NCBI GenBank assembly: GCA_021307315.1
Contig: JAJSPD010000007.1
Location: forward strand, 1,054,001 to 1,118,000
Origin: Bisporella sp. PMI_857
Lineage: Eukaryota; Ascomycota; Leotiomycetes; Helotiales; Helotiaceae
Direction of reading: 5' to 3'
Length of the DNA stretch: 64,000 bases
Each line of letters opens with the position of its first letter. Within the stretch, counting starts at the first letter, position 1. Positions 11,235-23,223 of this stretch are shown piece by piece. Made by a program: the position numbers and the translations under genes. The notes beneath the pieces are model-generated. The model had not been told where the DNA came from. It did no database searches and was given only the letters and a program-made list of their open reading frames with translations.

Positions 11235-12443
11235 TTACGACTTCTCGTTGAAACCATGTGCCTTCACAAACCCATCGAGTTCTCTTGTTAATTCCTCCTT
11301 CAGATCTGGGGATGCCCAGCAGGTCTCAATCGCATTTCTCTGTAGCTTCTCAATCTCCGCATTGGTGAATTTACACTTGTCGCGAACCATTAGCAGATTA
11401 TGCATAACCCAATTGTCATGCATGTATGTAGGGTCGTCGCTCGCAACTGTGACTTTGATACCTGCATCAAATAATTTCCGAATTCGGGGAAAGATCTGAT
11501 CTTCCGGCGTGTGCCGAATATAGGCACATGGACAGACTGTCATCCCGATATCCTTTTCTTTTATAGCTTCGAGCAGAGTATCGACGTCTGTTGCATTCAT
11601 GCCATGATCAATTCGATCTGCGCCTGTTCCACCCAGTTCATGTACAACTTGTCTGATGTGCTCATGGGTGTCCTTTTGGTTAAAGTCGCAGTGGCTAGTG
11701 AGCTTGAAGCCATCCGCGCGAGCACGCTCGTAAACTTCTTTGAACAGCATAGGCGGCCTATCATATTCGTCGGACACAAGTCCTATCCCTGCAATCATAT
11801 ATTTATATGGCAAAGCTGCTTCATACTGTCGCACTGCAGAGTTTACAGACATATCACGAAGAAAGCACATGATCCACTGTGACTTCACCTAAAGTAGAGT
11901 TATAAACATATTCATCAGTCGGCAGAACACACTTACCTGCAGTCTTCGTTCAGCTTCCAGCTGAGCTCTCCGTAGTCCACCCATAATTACGTCCATCTGA
12001 ATACCACGTTTCGTATGACCTTGAGGATCTACAAAGAGCTCGCAGTATCTCACATTCATTTTTGACACTCTTTCGTAGTACTCGATTGCCAAATCATAAT
12101 AATCCTCCTCATCTTTCATCAACGCTATTCCTCCATGAATTGCTTCGAAGAATGTGAAATCTGTCTCTGAACTTGCAGAGGCGGCTCCAACCCTCCCTCG
12201 AATTCGTGTATATGCTTCTCGAGTCTCATCCAGAGATGTGATTGGAATATTCTGGGAACCTCTTGTAAGAGGTATTCCATGCCGCTGACTTAGTTTCCAC
12301 CGTAGCTCCGGTGACATTGTTCCGTCGATATGGACATGAAGCTCAATTTTAGGAATGTTTGTAATGAAAGTATCGTTAGATTCAAGGTGGGTTTTTCGCC
12401 ATGTCTGGCGCTCTTCAAAAGTCGCTACTCTGCTTAGCAACAT
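11235..12443 (-). CDS. adenosine deaminase-family amidohydrolase
   Basis: Two exons (12443-11937, 11888-11235; 48-nt intron, donor CAG/GTAAGT) give 386 residues. Metal-site motifs of the ADA superfamily are visible: ELHVHIDG (His36, His38), SHCDFNQKD (His235), RIDHG and VTVASDDPTYM (metal Asp plus its neighbour). In classical adenosine and adenine deaminases the third motif is HAGE, whose Glu is the catalytic proton shuttle; here it is HCDF, so this belongs to a subgroup with altered chemistry or substrate. I therefore do not assign adenine versus adenosine. Cytosolic. It lies next to a Dal5-like permease. Confidence 0.85.
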
Positions 12444-13515
12444 ATTGGTGACAGAAGCTGTTGTTGGAAGTATAACACCTGGAAATGAACATTAAAATCA
12501 TACTGAATTATGGAATGCCATGATTAGTTTCATAGGCCAAAGCCGGAACGAGTCTAGTGGACGAAGTGCGGCGCCTCCCACTTTTGACGCATAACTGATT
12601 CCTGTAGCTTGTCCATAGCACTCGGAGCCGCGAAAAGCCAACACCGCGTATTCGTTATTAATGAGTTATACGGCGTCTTAAAGTCCGATACCAGGAGCTC
12701 TTCTACCCTCTTCGCTCAATTCTTCTTTCGCCCTACCCACCTTTTAGCGTATCTCTGGGACGCACATCCAATATATGTGTCACGCATTCTTGTAGGTTAA
12801 ATAATATATTCGTACACTTACCTCCAATTCTCAACCGTTTTTCCGCGGCATATTATTCTAATCTTGAAGCCAAGAATCGGCTAGCTCCTCACTAATCACT
12901 GCTCGAGCCACAAGGTTGCCGACACTTCTGATTTAATCTTGTCTTCGTCTCTAAGATGAAAGAACTCCCCAAACTGAATCCCCAGAATGAATTCATTTCA
13001 TTGCTCGTTATATCCTTGGTGACTGCATCTAGCTCGCTGCAAACCTGAAATCAGCTTTCTCGAAGCGCATATGTACAATGCCTGGATAGTATCTCTAGTT
13101 TAACCGGGTTAGCTCCCCGTCTGAACCAGGCTTCAACGCCTTTAGAGGTGAACTGACCCTATGGCCATGGAACGTAACCTTACCTTTCTTTCTATGCACA
13201 TGAGATATCACAAATATTTAAAATTTTCATAACTTCTCACCAAAGCCTGGAAATGACCAAGAATTCTCATTCAGTAATGAATTAACGCCGAGAAGGCTAG
13301 AAAATCGCCTTACTTGTAATTTCTCCCAACTACCGAGTCTTATACTGACATAGATATGGCTAGTTGGCTACTGCCTTGTAGCAAAGCAAGATGGCTTTGG
13401 CCTCTATGTGAGCACTTTAATTGTAAATAGGGCTGTAATATGTGGGCTTACTTAACTAGCAGTTAGTCCATCATTCAGTTAAAATTTGCCCTGTAGGGAC
13501 CTTACACTCACCAGT
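12444..13515. other. intergenic, nothing recognised
   Basis: About 1.07 kb with no convincing gene, tRNA or repeat. Confidence 0.4.
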
Positions 13516-14296
13516 CTATGGGTTGAAGACAAAGCCGACCTCGGCATACGTTTCTGGAACTGTGCCACCCTCGAGCCGATCGAGGTGTAAAGAGATTCTT
13601 TCTTGGGCCACAAAACCATGTTTATAATATAAGGAACTTGCTTCAAGAGTACTTTCAAGGTACGCAGGGAAATTATTCTTTCTACATTGATCAATACCCC
13701 ATTGTATCATCAATGATGCTGCGCCACGTCGTTCATATGCCGGGTCTGTGCCGAGAAAGCTGAGTCCTAAATCAGAATTAGTAGAGTCATCTTGCGGCAT
13801 CTTGTAAATATTATTAAGCGATTTTCTAACTTACGATAGCAAGGCGCCTGCTTTAGAGATTTCTCGAACGCCTCCTCTGTCTTCCTCGTCCACTTCTCCA
13901 ACACTTCAAGATTCGTGCCTTTCGGCCATACCCAAGGCGTCTCTTCATAACTCGTACCATCCGTAGCAGGGTGATTCCACTTCGAAAAACTGATAATTTT
14001 CCTATCTACCTCTTCCAACTTTAGCGCATTGAACTCATCACTTCCGGGCATGCCTCACCCTTCGCCTCTGGCACTACAGTTCTCTGATCATCTATTTCTC
14101 TAACAACAAGCACGCTGATTTGCGGATCCTTGATATCAGCAAGAACTTTCTTTTCGATGCTGCTCTGAAGAGCGACCCGAATCTCTGGGGTAGGAAATTG
14201 TGCACGCAGCATTGTGTTTGAGATAAAGGCAGCCATGTGAATTTCTGCAATCCGAGGCGAATCATCTGGCGTCGCGAGCGAAAGGCTGAGAGGCAT
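13516..14296 (-). CDS. GNAT-family N-acetyltransferase
   Basis: Three exons (14296-14059, 14005-13835, 13766-13516) encode 219 residues. The second intron carries a good CTACTAATTCTGATTTAG acceptor region. The acetyl-CoA-binding motif A is TDPAYERRGAASLMIQWG (about residues 143-159), followed by YLESTLEASSLYYKHGFV, the usual motif B. The N-terminal LATPDDSPRIAEIHMAAF is the standard start of fungal GNAT members; I chose the Met at 14296 because it begins this block, although an upstream Met exists at 14317. The substrate is unknown (small molecule or peptide amine). Confidence 0.85.
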
Positions 14297-15905
14297 CCTG
14301 TCAATAAGTAGGAGCAATCGACTGGGGAAGTTGATGTACTACTTCTTGAAAATGATATGAGAAGTTTGAGGGAAACATTTGGCTAGAAAAGATGAATGAG
14401 GAGCCTCGCTTATTGTAAACGTAGGTCACGTGGAGAGCTTTTCATTTTGTTGCTTTTATGTGAAGGAAATACTTGCTCCTACAGGAATTTGGTGAGGAAT
14501 AAACTGCTGTTACCTAACGTTCTCACTCGAATAACTTAACTTTCTTTGGCGAGGAAACTACTTAATTGATACGTGACACTACACTTCTTACTCATTTCAA
14601 GTCTGGCCAAGCACCTTGTGGATATTTCAACAAGTGGAAAAGCTTGTTTTGACTTGACATCTGCATTTCCTATGCATCTGGAAACCGTCTTACTCAAAAC
14701 ACATAAGATAGTGACATCAAGGATGGAACATGGAGGTGCCTATTCTTGCAATGGCAAGGGAACATGACTATAGATTCGCAATATCTACTTTATGCGCACC
14801 TCAAAGTCATGGCCGACTGGGAGATCAAGGGCATGTCAAGGCAGTGGAAAATAGCGTCGATTTGCTTGTCTTTAGAGCTCACATCGCTGTTCATAGCGTA
14901 ACACCAGGCATAATGCTCTCAATTGAGCCATTGAGGCGCTGCACCTTCCTTGCCATCTTCATCATACCACAGACCGCTGGCGATACTTGTTGATTCTCTC
15001 TATCTCTATCTCTACAAATTCAAGGCCAGTTTCATGTACCATCTCGTGTATCATCGCACTTGGGCCTATAATTTTACCACCGCAAGTTTCCACTTTGAAG
15101 CCTCTACCTGAACGGCCAGGATCATAGTTCTTAGATGCGCAACCTGCTTAATATGAAGCTCCCTCAATGGTGAGACATAGAATGTAAAACACATTTTCAG
15201 GGGCCGTTCGAGTCAAGTTCGTCGTACAGTCGGCGGATCCAGATCGATAGTGGTCGAGCTAAGGCTTACAGGTCGAAGAACTTCAATCTGGTGCTGCTGG
15301 ACAGAATAAAACTTCTTCACTGGGTTGGCACAATAAGCATCTAAAGGATCACGGTTATTCTGTTGCTAAGAGACTCATACCACAAAGAAGGGAGACGTAA
15401 AGGCACTGAGATGCATATTGAAACATCTGAGCTTTGTATAAGGGCTCAAGATACTAGATGGCAAAACAATCGAAAAAATTGCGATGGGGGCGGACGCATA
15501 GTCTAGCACCAGTGAGATCACTAACTAAACAATACATTACTTTGGCGTGAGTGAAGAAAGGACACAAGCTACCGACAATTAACCTTAGCTAGATACCCGA
15601 TAAAGCATCAAATCTGCAAAATGAGACAAGGACAATTAAATATAAGCAGATCCCTTTTACGCTACTTACTTCATTCCACCTTCGCCGTGAACTACCAGGT
15701 TAATACTCTCTGATAAGAACATGCTAAATGATTGTTGCACTGCGCACGGACCACTGAGCAAACCCCCCCACGATTGAAGCTACGACATTTCAAAGCTGTA
15801 TGATGCCATGCATGTTCGAAATATATAGATTAGAATATATCCTCACAGTATCAACAGTCTAATTGGGGTTGCTTATATACTTAAGATCTAACTTAGAGGA
15901 GAACA
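14297..15905. other. intergenic with a possible decayed coding fragment
   Basis: 1.6 kb without an intact gene. On the minus strand, about 14993-14807 reads SGLWYDEDGKEGAAPQW..., crosses one TGA and continues with coding-like composition for ~40 codons. It vaguely recalls six-hairpin glycosidases, but this is too short to assign. Confidence 0.35.
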
Positions 15906-16748
15906 ATGACTGATATATCTAGCTTGCTACAAGCCCGATATGGCTCTTCATCGACGACATTAGAGGGAAGCAATACCCCAGCAAATCCAACATTGACGAC
16001 GCTATTACAACATAAATCAATACGGCACTTTCTACAAGAGCAGCTCGCGCCAGGAACCCTTGAAGTCATCGTGGCAGCAGGACAGAGCGCGGCTACGTCA
16101 TCCAACCTACAAACCTGGAGCGTGGTAGCTCTCGAAGATGAAGATCGCAAAAACAAGGCGGCAACGCTCTGTGGAGATCAGGACTTCATCAGAAAAGCGC
16201 CTTTATATCTCGTCTTCTGTGCTGATCTGAGCCGCCTGACCCATGTCTCCCAAGGCAAGCACACACCTGGTAAAGGGCTGGACTACACCGAGATGTTTCT
16301 CATAGCATCCGTAGATGCAACGCTTGCTGCCCAAAATTCCGTTGTAGCTGCTGAGTCGTTGGGTTTGGGAATATGCTACGTTGGAGGGGCACGTAATCAC
16401 CCACGAGAACTCTCTCAGCTACTGGGACTACCGCAACGGGTCATTGCCTTGTTTGGGTTGGCAATTGGCAAGCCAGATCCGGTTCATTTTTCTTCCGCAG
16501 CGGTCAAGCCAAGATTGCCCTTAAGCGAGGTTCTGCACCGAGAGACATGGGATGATGATAAGGAGACTCAGTCGAAGCACGTCGTGGAGTATGATGCAAT
16601 ATTAGCGGACTTCAATGCAAGTCAGCAGCGAGCTGGGCTGGTTTCCTGGACGCAACGCTCGGCGCAGCGAGTGGCGACTGCAGACTCATTAATGGGACGT
16701 CATATTCTGCGCGAAGTTATTGAAGAACGTGGCTTTGGACTGCGATAG
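15906..16748 (+). CDS. nitroreductase-family FMN oxidoreductase
   Basis: Single exon, 280 residues. The fold's motifs follow the NfsA/Frp type: HKSIRHF (36-42, FMN phosphate contact), AAGQSAATSSNLQTWSVV (FMN loop), the central helix ...VDATLAAQNSVVAAESLGLGICYVGGARN (FMN and dimer interface), and LGLPQRVIALFGLAIGKP. The C-terminal ~60 residues (YDAILADFN...SLMGRHILREVIEERGFGLR) form the extended arm seen in NfsA-like enzymes that favour NADPH. It probably reduces quinones, nitro compounds or flavins in the cytosol. No signal or TM segment. The start is the first Met, 5 nt after an AG-rich leader. Confidence 0.9.
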   Translation: MTDISSLLQARYGSSSTTLEGSNTPANPTLTTLLQHKSIRHFLQEQLAPGTLEVIVAAGQSAATSSNLQTWSVVALEDEDRKNKAATLCGDQDFIRKAPLYLVFCADLSRLTHVSQGKHTPGKGLDYTEMFLIASVDATLAAQNSVVAAESLGLGICYVGGARNHPRELSQLLGLPQRVIALFGLAIGKPDPVHFSSAAVKPRLPLSEVLHRETWDDDKETQSKHVVEYDAILADFNASQQRAGLVSWTQRSAQRVATADSLMGRHILREVIEERGFGLR

Positions 16749-17129
16749 TAGAAAATAAAACACGTTCCAAAACAAGAAGCCTGAACTACATATTATAGAA
16801 TGGTATAGAATCATTTAGAGCTTAACTGCTACTCAATTCCGGAAGGCTATGCGAAACTTCGCACAGAAGCTAGAGCCAAATGGCTTATCAAAACTCTCCG
16901 TGATGTTCTGTGGCGCTTTGAAATGAGGTCAACGAATCAAATGGGAATGGAATGACCTGTTGAATTGAAGGGAAGAGCAGTATAGAAATATGCCTGAGCC
17001 AAAAGTGAAGCACTTGCATCAATTAAGGTTGATAAAGTTCCATTGCCTTTATAATCATACCTTATTCCATAACCATGCAAATATACCCCTAACTCCATTC
17101 CCCTTCCGCTTACTAAAATGAACAAGTTC
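16749..17129. other. intergenic 3' region
   Basis: Convergent 3' ends of the nitroreductase and EBP2 genes. Nothing else seen. Confidence 0.4.
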
Positions 17130-18361
17130 TCATCTCTTCCCGCCTGCCCTCCTCGACTTTCCCGGCCTTTTCTTCACAACACCTTTCATCTTCTTACTCG
17201 AGAATCCTCTCAGGTCACCACTCGATAGTGCATCTCCGCTCTTAGAGAACCTCTTCTTACCTCCAAACCCATACTTCTCGTCCTTCTTAGCGCGCTTGTT
17301 TGGACCCATGCGATCTTTCCTAGACGGCTTCGACGTCTCTTCCTCAAGAGCAACATCGAACATATCCGTTTCATTTGTAGCATCATTATCTGCGCCTTGG
17401 CGCTCTGTTTACAATTATCAGTACGAAATCAGCAAGCAATTGGCTCTTGACACTTACTACGCTTAAGCACCTTAATCTTCTCCAGTGTCTGCTTCGTCTC
17501 TTTTTGCCTCTCTTGCAACTTGGCCACTTGTACTTGCTTGCCAAACTTCTTCAAATCCCTCTGTTTACGGGCATCAGCACTGGCCTTCTTGCTTGCTGCC
17601 TCGTCAATCAATTTGGCCTTGATCTTTGCCATATGTTCATCCGCCTTCACCATCTCCGCAAAATAGTCTGTAGGTCGCGTAAACGGAACGCCTTCCACCT
17701 TGAACTGTTTCCTAGCTTCCTGCACCGCAGACAATGACTGTGCATAGAATGCCAATTCTCTATTCAGATCGTCTGAGACATCTGGTATGGAAACTGGCTC
17801 AGTGGTGGTGACTGATTGATGCTCGGAAAATGGCAGCTTAGATATGGGTAATGCGATTCGCTTTAACGCAGCCGTGAGAGCAACCGTGTTGTTGATTGTG
17901 AGGCGTTGGTGGGGGATGAGATCCTCCTTGTCTTCATCGTCCAAATCCTCCAGGTCTGACATTGGTATATCCTCGTCATCCTCGTCCTCATCGCCATCTA
18001 GCTCCTGATCATTCTCGCCTACGGAAGAATCGCTGTCGCTTTCATCAAGAGCAGCAAAATCGATCTAGAGCGCGGTTAGAAAAATGCCTGTACTACTTGA
18101 AGCATGACTTGCCTTCATCGGAGCCTCAACCTCGTCTTCGCTCTCACTCTCCGCATCCTCCTCGTCTATTTGTGCGCCTCCATCCTCGTTATCGTCGCTT
18201 CCATCTGCACTCTCCCAATCCTCATCTGCGCCCAACCCCTCCTCGCCTTTCTTGACCTTTTCTTTCCTCGCAATTTTCTGCTTTTTCTTCTGGTTGAGCT
18301 TTTTGAAATCGACGCCCTTTTCGGCCACAAGGGCTATCTTCAATTTTCCTTTGTTCACCAT
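17130..18361 (-). CDS. EBP2: rRNA-processing protein Ebp2
   Basis: Three exons (18361-18113, 18064-17458, 17404-17130) encode 376 residues. The N-terminal 130 residues are Lys-rich then highly acidic (DEDWESADGSDDNED...), the middle holds the conserved Ebp2 core (DLNRELAFYAQSLSAVQEARKQF...PFTRPTDYFAEMVKADEHM...), then a coiled coil (KQRDLKKFGKQVQVAKLQERQK...) and a basic tail. Ebp2 acts in the nucleolus in 27S pre-rRNA processing and 60S assembly. The first intron (48 nt) has a GC donor (AAG/GCAAGT) with a strong TTCTAAC branch and CTCTAG acceptor, a genuine GC-AG intron; the second is standard (GTAAGT...ACAG). Confidence 0.93.
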
Positions 18362-18817
18362 TGTGCTGTCGTCGACGTAGCAATTCGCATTAGTTTCTGG
18401 AAGGAGAGCTCTACAGAAAATCTGAGCTTCACTTTTTTTTTGAGATTCGGTTGATGCGGCCGCTGCAAGGGTATGCCAATGTGGGGCCGCGTCTCAAAAG
18501 TGGGGCGTCATGCCTTAGGCCAATTGGGGGAACCTCCTCCTTTCCCACTGGTAGTAGTCAACCCCAACTTAGCCCATAGTAGGGAATCTTCCTCAAATTT
18601 CATGACTTTGCATTTTTATCGATTGCGTACAAAGATCACATTTGAGGCAGTCTCTCCTCATGGAGCGATTCAAAGGGACTCATGAGAGCTAAAGCTTCAA
18701 TACATTTAACGAATGCGTATCCAAGACTACCCATTTGCAATTCTTCCTTATCCCACTACTTTTACATGACTAGCTTAACTTTAAGCTCCAACTATATACA
18801 AATCTACAAAGCAAAAT
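18362..18817. other. intergenic, nothing recognised
   Basis: Promoter of EBP2 on the left and 3' flank of the carboxylesterase gene on the right. No further feature seen. Confidence 0.4.
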
Positions 18818-20733
18818 CTAATACCACAATGCCCTATTCCAGATCAGACTCTTCTCAGTGGCCAGATCATCCTCCGCAGTGGAAAAGGTAGTATTGAAGA
18901 TAATTTGAGTGCCAGTAGTTGTGTTTCCGTATTGCGGCCAATTGATCTTGTCTTCAGGCCACAAGGTATTTGGGTCTCCAGTAAGTACGAAAGAGAGCAA
19001 ATACTTTTGCATCATAACCTACAAGCAGATATCAGTATCGGATGCCTGACAGACGAATGACAAAGCAGGTATTACTTACGGCAACAGTAGCGTTAACCGA
19101 GTCTCCGCCACTGGAGCCACCAGAACCGCCTCCAGGACCAGCAGCTGTAGTCGAGTTACCGGAGGTGGTGCTGTTAGTGGATTCAGTGGATCCGGTGGAA
19201 GTTGAAGTCGAGGAAGAAAGCGTGTATGTGCTATACCCTGCAATCGACATCAGCAACTTGCGCCTTTAACGCCAACTTATGAACTCACAGTAATAGCTCT
19301 GATCAGTACCATGAGTAGCAGATCCAAGTGCAACCTGCGCATTCCACGTCTCGTTATTCAGCGCATGAGTAACAGCCAAATTGTGAGCAGTCAAATCAAA
19401 AGATTGCTTCATGTCAGCGAAGCGCAACCCGGGGCTGGTATAATCCGACTCTGGATAAAGGGCTAAGATTTCTTCAACGACGTCATCGGTGATACTTGGG
19501 AAGAAAACCCGAAGCTCTGTGGACACATCTTCTGTGGTATTGACACCAGAGTATGCTTGGCTGTTCGCTTCGTGCAGCTCGTGGCTGATAACGAGTGGGC
19601 CGCTAAAGTTGAAACGTCCTTGGTAGAGTTGTGCCTCGTCTATCCTTTCAGTCAGCAAATAACTCAATATTGATTAGAAAGATTGGTGACTCACAGGTGT
19701 CAGCTATGATATCGCCATCAACGCGAGGTTGAAATTGGTAGGTGTAAGTGTCCTCTATATCTTCTGCTGCAGTGTTGAGATCGGCGAAGTCAACATTGCG
19801 CATGCAATCTATATGGCCACCGTCACAGCCAGCAGCTGTTGATACATTCTGCCAAAATGCCTGTCGAGTTCACAAATTAGTCACTCTTGCTAATCTCCGT
19901 CGCCCCTCAGATGCCAAACTTACCTCTGCGTGTTCATGGCCGGCTCCTGGAACAAATCCTGGCGACATGACATAAGCACGGTTGAAAAGCTGCGCGGCGT
20001 GACCAGCGAAACGCTGTATTTTGTTAGCAAAAAATTCTATCAAATCCAAACAGGGACAATATACAGTCAATTGGAAAAGAACCTGAGAACCACCAGCGGA
20101 GAATCCCACAGCCGTAATCTGGTCAGGATCACCACCAAAAGCGCTGATGTACCTCTGAGTCCACTCAAAAGCATGCGAGACATCCCAAATCGCCGTGTTA
20201 GATGTTCCTCCTTCGTGAAGCAGTGTCGGCCCGTTCGCCAATCCAGTTATCCCAAGCCTGTAGTTGTAGGCGACGAAGATGAAGTCGGTACTAAGATCGA
20301 AGAGTCCTTCTGGGGTGTTTTGGGACTTGCTGCCACCGGTGAAACCTCCTCCGTATGTCCATACCATGACGGGAAGACTCTTCCCGGCGCTGTTTGCTGG
20401 GACCCAGATATCCATGTAGAGACAGTCCTCCTCTGAGGAGCAGTCTACGTCAGATGCGGCGAGGGAGCCATCGTTGACATCGGTCTCGACTGGAGGCCAT
20501 TCAGGCTTGGCCCATCGCAGATCGCCCGTAGGTACGGCAGCGAAACGGATGTTTTGATACTTGTAGTAGCCGAGAGTCTCGTTTCCAGCAGCTGGCGTGA
20601 GGGTGCAGTAATCCAGGGTGATGGTAGTAGAAGTTGAGTTTGAGGTTTGTCGAGCCTGGCGCTGGTAAGGGACACTAGCAGCCGTCGCTGCAGAGGCAGC
20701 CAGTACTGGCAGGAAGCTTGAAAGAATATGCAT
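18818..20733 (-). CDS. secreted type-B carboxylesterase/lipase
   Basis: Six exons (20733-20065, 20013-19924, 19860-19695, 19639-19289, 19237-19080, 19018-18818) join into one frame of 544 residues. A signal peptide is present (MHILSSFLPVLAASAATAAS). Motifs: EDCLYMDIWVP, oxyanion-hole WTYGGGFTGG, nucleophile elbow GFSAGGS (Ser212), FNRAYVMSPGF, and the catalytic His418 in ATHGTDQSYYW. A Ser/Thr/Gly-rich insert of ~50 residues (STSTSTGSTESTNSTTSGN... then Gly-rich) follows the His, an unusual low-complexity loop for the family, probably O-glycosylated. It hydrolyses esters or lipids outside the cell; the substrate is unknown. Confidence 0.92.
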
Positions 20734-22223
20734 AATGGAATCTAGGAAAGTGTAAGACGAGCGAAGAAAATAGCTAAGAGCCAAGCGAGAGTAATGCACA
20801 GCTGAAGTGCTACCGAAGCAAAATGCAAAGAAGGAGAACGAGAAACTTTTATACTTCCCAACGATCAACCTAGATCTGATAAGATTACATGTTGATAGAG
20901 AAGAGTCTCATCAGAATTCCCCATTATGGATCTATAATTGGGCACAGCCCTGAATCGTGATAACGTATCGACGGAACGACGTATCCGCCACCCCTGGCAT
21001 AGGCGTCCAGCAAACAGCAACGGCTACTACCAGCATAGCTCTGCAATTTTGGGAGCATGTTTCAAGCGCGCTGCTCAGCCCAGAGCGTTGAAGCTAAACG
21101 AGCGGACGCGTCAATGCCTGTGTGAATAAAGTTCGTGAAGTGGTTGCCACAAAAACCTCGCTTAGCCCCAATGCGTCATGGGCTGTCGCGGCATGAGCTG
21201 GAGACCCGTTCGATACCGCCGTTGAACCGGAAACATGGAAGTACTAAAGCTGGAGGTTCCCGCGAAAAAAACGTATTTGATGTGGCTTTTCACTGCCAGC
21301 ACAGGCATGCCAGTTCAAGTACCGTGGCTAGTCTCCCGCTTGAAAGGAACAGGAGAGCCGCGTGGCCCAGCCCCAGCCACACAATAATTGCCAGAGCCGA
21401 CTTCGCAAGACAAAAAATCTGCTCAATCATGTGTCCTAGGAATATATGTTTGATGATGATTGTCCATATTCATCAAAAGGAGCATAAATACCAGAGCGAC
21501 CCTTGCATCATGAGAGCGGCTGTCTGCTTCTGCCCAGATATGTTTGGCCGTATCCTTGTTTACACATCCCCTATTTTTAACCGAGTTCGCCAAGACATCA
21601 TTTATGCAAACTGTACAGTTAACTCAGGGGGAAGATGGCCATCTTTCTCAAAGTAAAAATTTGACAAGTTTGCACCAGGGTTGAAACACGACCGACAGTC
21701 AGTGTGGTGAAGGCAAGGAAACTATGAAGGAAACGAGTAAAACAAGTCGAGTGGTTTAGTCAAAGGCACAACGGCCGGCAAGAGAAATTAAGAGGTCCAT
21801 AGCTGGGTAATATGCTTGTCAGACGTTCTTCCCTGAGCAGTCAAATTAGAACAGCCTCGAAAGTTTTATAGGATAATAATGTTTATATTTTTGGAAATCG
21901 CTCGCAGCGGTGCGACTAAGCACCGGGCACTTTAACTAATGCAAACTAGCCTTTCACATGAAGGGCCTAGACCGCAAGCACTCACCTCTGTTTCTGAAAT
22001 GGAGTCTTAGTCCTTCGACCACTATAAATACCACGGCAGATTACAGCTTGCTGGTACCTCTACATGTAGATCACCTCTTTTGCTTCAAGAAGAGTCACAA
22101 TAGCTATAGTCTTTAGTCCTGATGCACATGGTTGTGATTTCGCTTCATTCGCTGCCTGAATATCATGCCTAAACACGACCTCAGAGCAGGACCTCGGTTC
22201 CCTTCTCAAACCTCTGAACGATG
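20734..22223. other. intergenic, nothing firm
   Basis: 1.5 kb. A plus-strand open frame of 173 codons (21135-21656) has no motif, no codon-like composition and no splice context, so I do not call it a gene. Confidence 0.35.
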
Positions 22224-22433
22224 TCAATTAGCAGCAATGGTCTCCCAGCCCTGCGCCTCTGTTTCATCCTCATATTCCATTCGATCGAAACACAAAGCAC
22301 ATTCGTAGTGGCGCCATTCTACCTGGCTGTAGATATTGCCATCTTGACAGAGGTAGAAGTTTCTGATTGCGCATCCAAGGCGTACAAGTAGCTTGTGGCC
22401 GCACTCGTATGTGAAAATGGTGACTTGGCACAT
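22224..22433 (-). CDS. small Cys-rich protein (MC...YxCGH type)
   Basis: Predicted 69 residues starting MCQVTIFTYECGHK, with later Cys pairs (LGC, LCQD, YECALC) and an acidic tail. Small fungal hypotheticals often begin Met-Cys with a YxCGH motif followed by CxxC pairs, which suggests a zinc-binding knuckle; function is unknown. The Met at 22433 was chosen because it begins this pattern; the frame is open upstream to 22478. The gene at 23224-23687 has the same architecture, so the two may be paralogues. Confidence 0.45.
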   Translation of the reverse strand: MCQVTIFTYECGHKLLVRLGCAIRNFYLCQDGNIYSQVEWRHYECALCFDRMEYEDETEAQGWETIAAN

Positions 22434-23223
22434 CTCTAGTATGGTAGGTGGAGCAGGTTGCGGCTGGCAAAGAATCAACTATCGAAGGTCTGAAATAATC
22501 GCTTAGTGTAATTCTTTTTTCAATTAAATGCCGTGAAGATACTCGAGCAAATGGCCTTGTTCTTAATAATTGTTCATACTTGCTTTTCAATGTTATAGAA
22601 ATATTATTACTCACCTACACAAAGAAAGTGAGGCTGACTAACGTCAAGCAGTCGTAGCAAGTATCTTATTTCGGTCTATCCCTACAGTTAGAACAATCAA
22701 ATTGTTTCTTGGAACATATCATTGGTTCTTACTTATCGCTCTGTCCTTGCCTGAAGTATTATTGTTTTGTTCTCGGTTTGTGTTGTTATGTGGGAAGGCT
22801 ATAGGCTTGATTGATCTGTTGGCTGTCATTTGAACACCGCCTTAGCAATAAAACTAGCTACCATTGAATTTTTTAATGCTTCTGGCTGGAAAGAGCCATA
22901 TAGTTCTGCAACGCCCTTGGGCTTTGCGCTCAGGCATACCATTTTCTTCTTTTACACAGAACTATCTCGAGGCTGCTCAGCTTGAGCGGCTTGCTAGACA
23001 AAAAAAAGAAAGAAAGATAATGAATATTACTTACATTCCTCTCACTTTCAATCAACATCAAAAGCAAAAGCTAACATATCAGCCTTCTGCAAATAGTAAT
23101 CATAGAAAATATTTAGATGCTCGATCGTTCTTTCTAGAAGGTTTGTGGTAGAAGCAGCCAATATATCAACAAAAGGCCCCCGTTAAACTGTCCAGCACAA
23201 CCAAAGGAACGCTGTTCAACATT
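22434..23223. other. intergenic, nothing recognised
   Basis: No gene called between the two small Cys-rich genes. Confidence 0.35.

Noticed and set aside
21135..21656. 173-codon plus-strand open frame
   Set aside because: No motif, odd composition and no splice context; likely chance.
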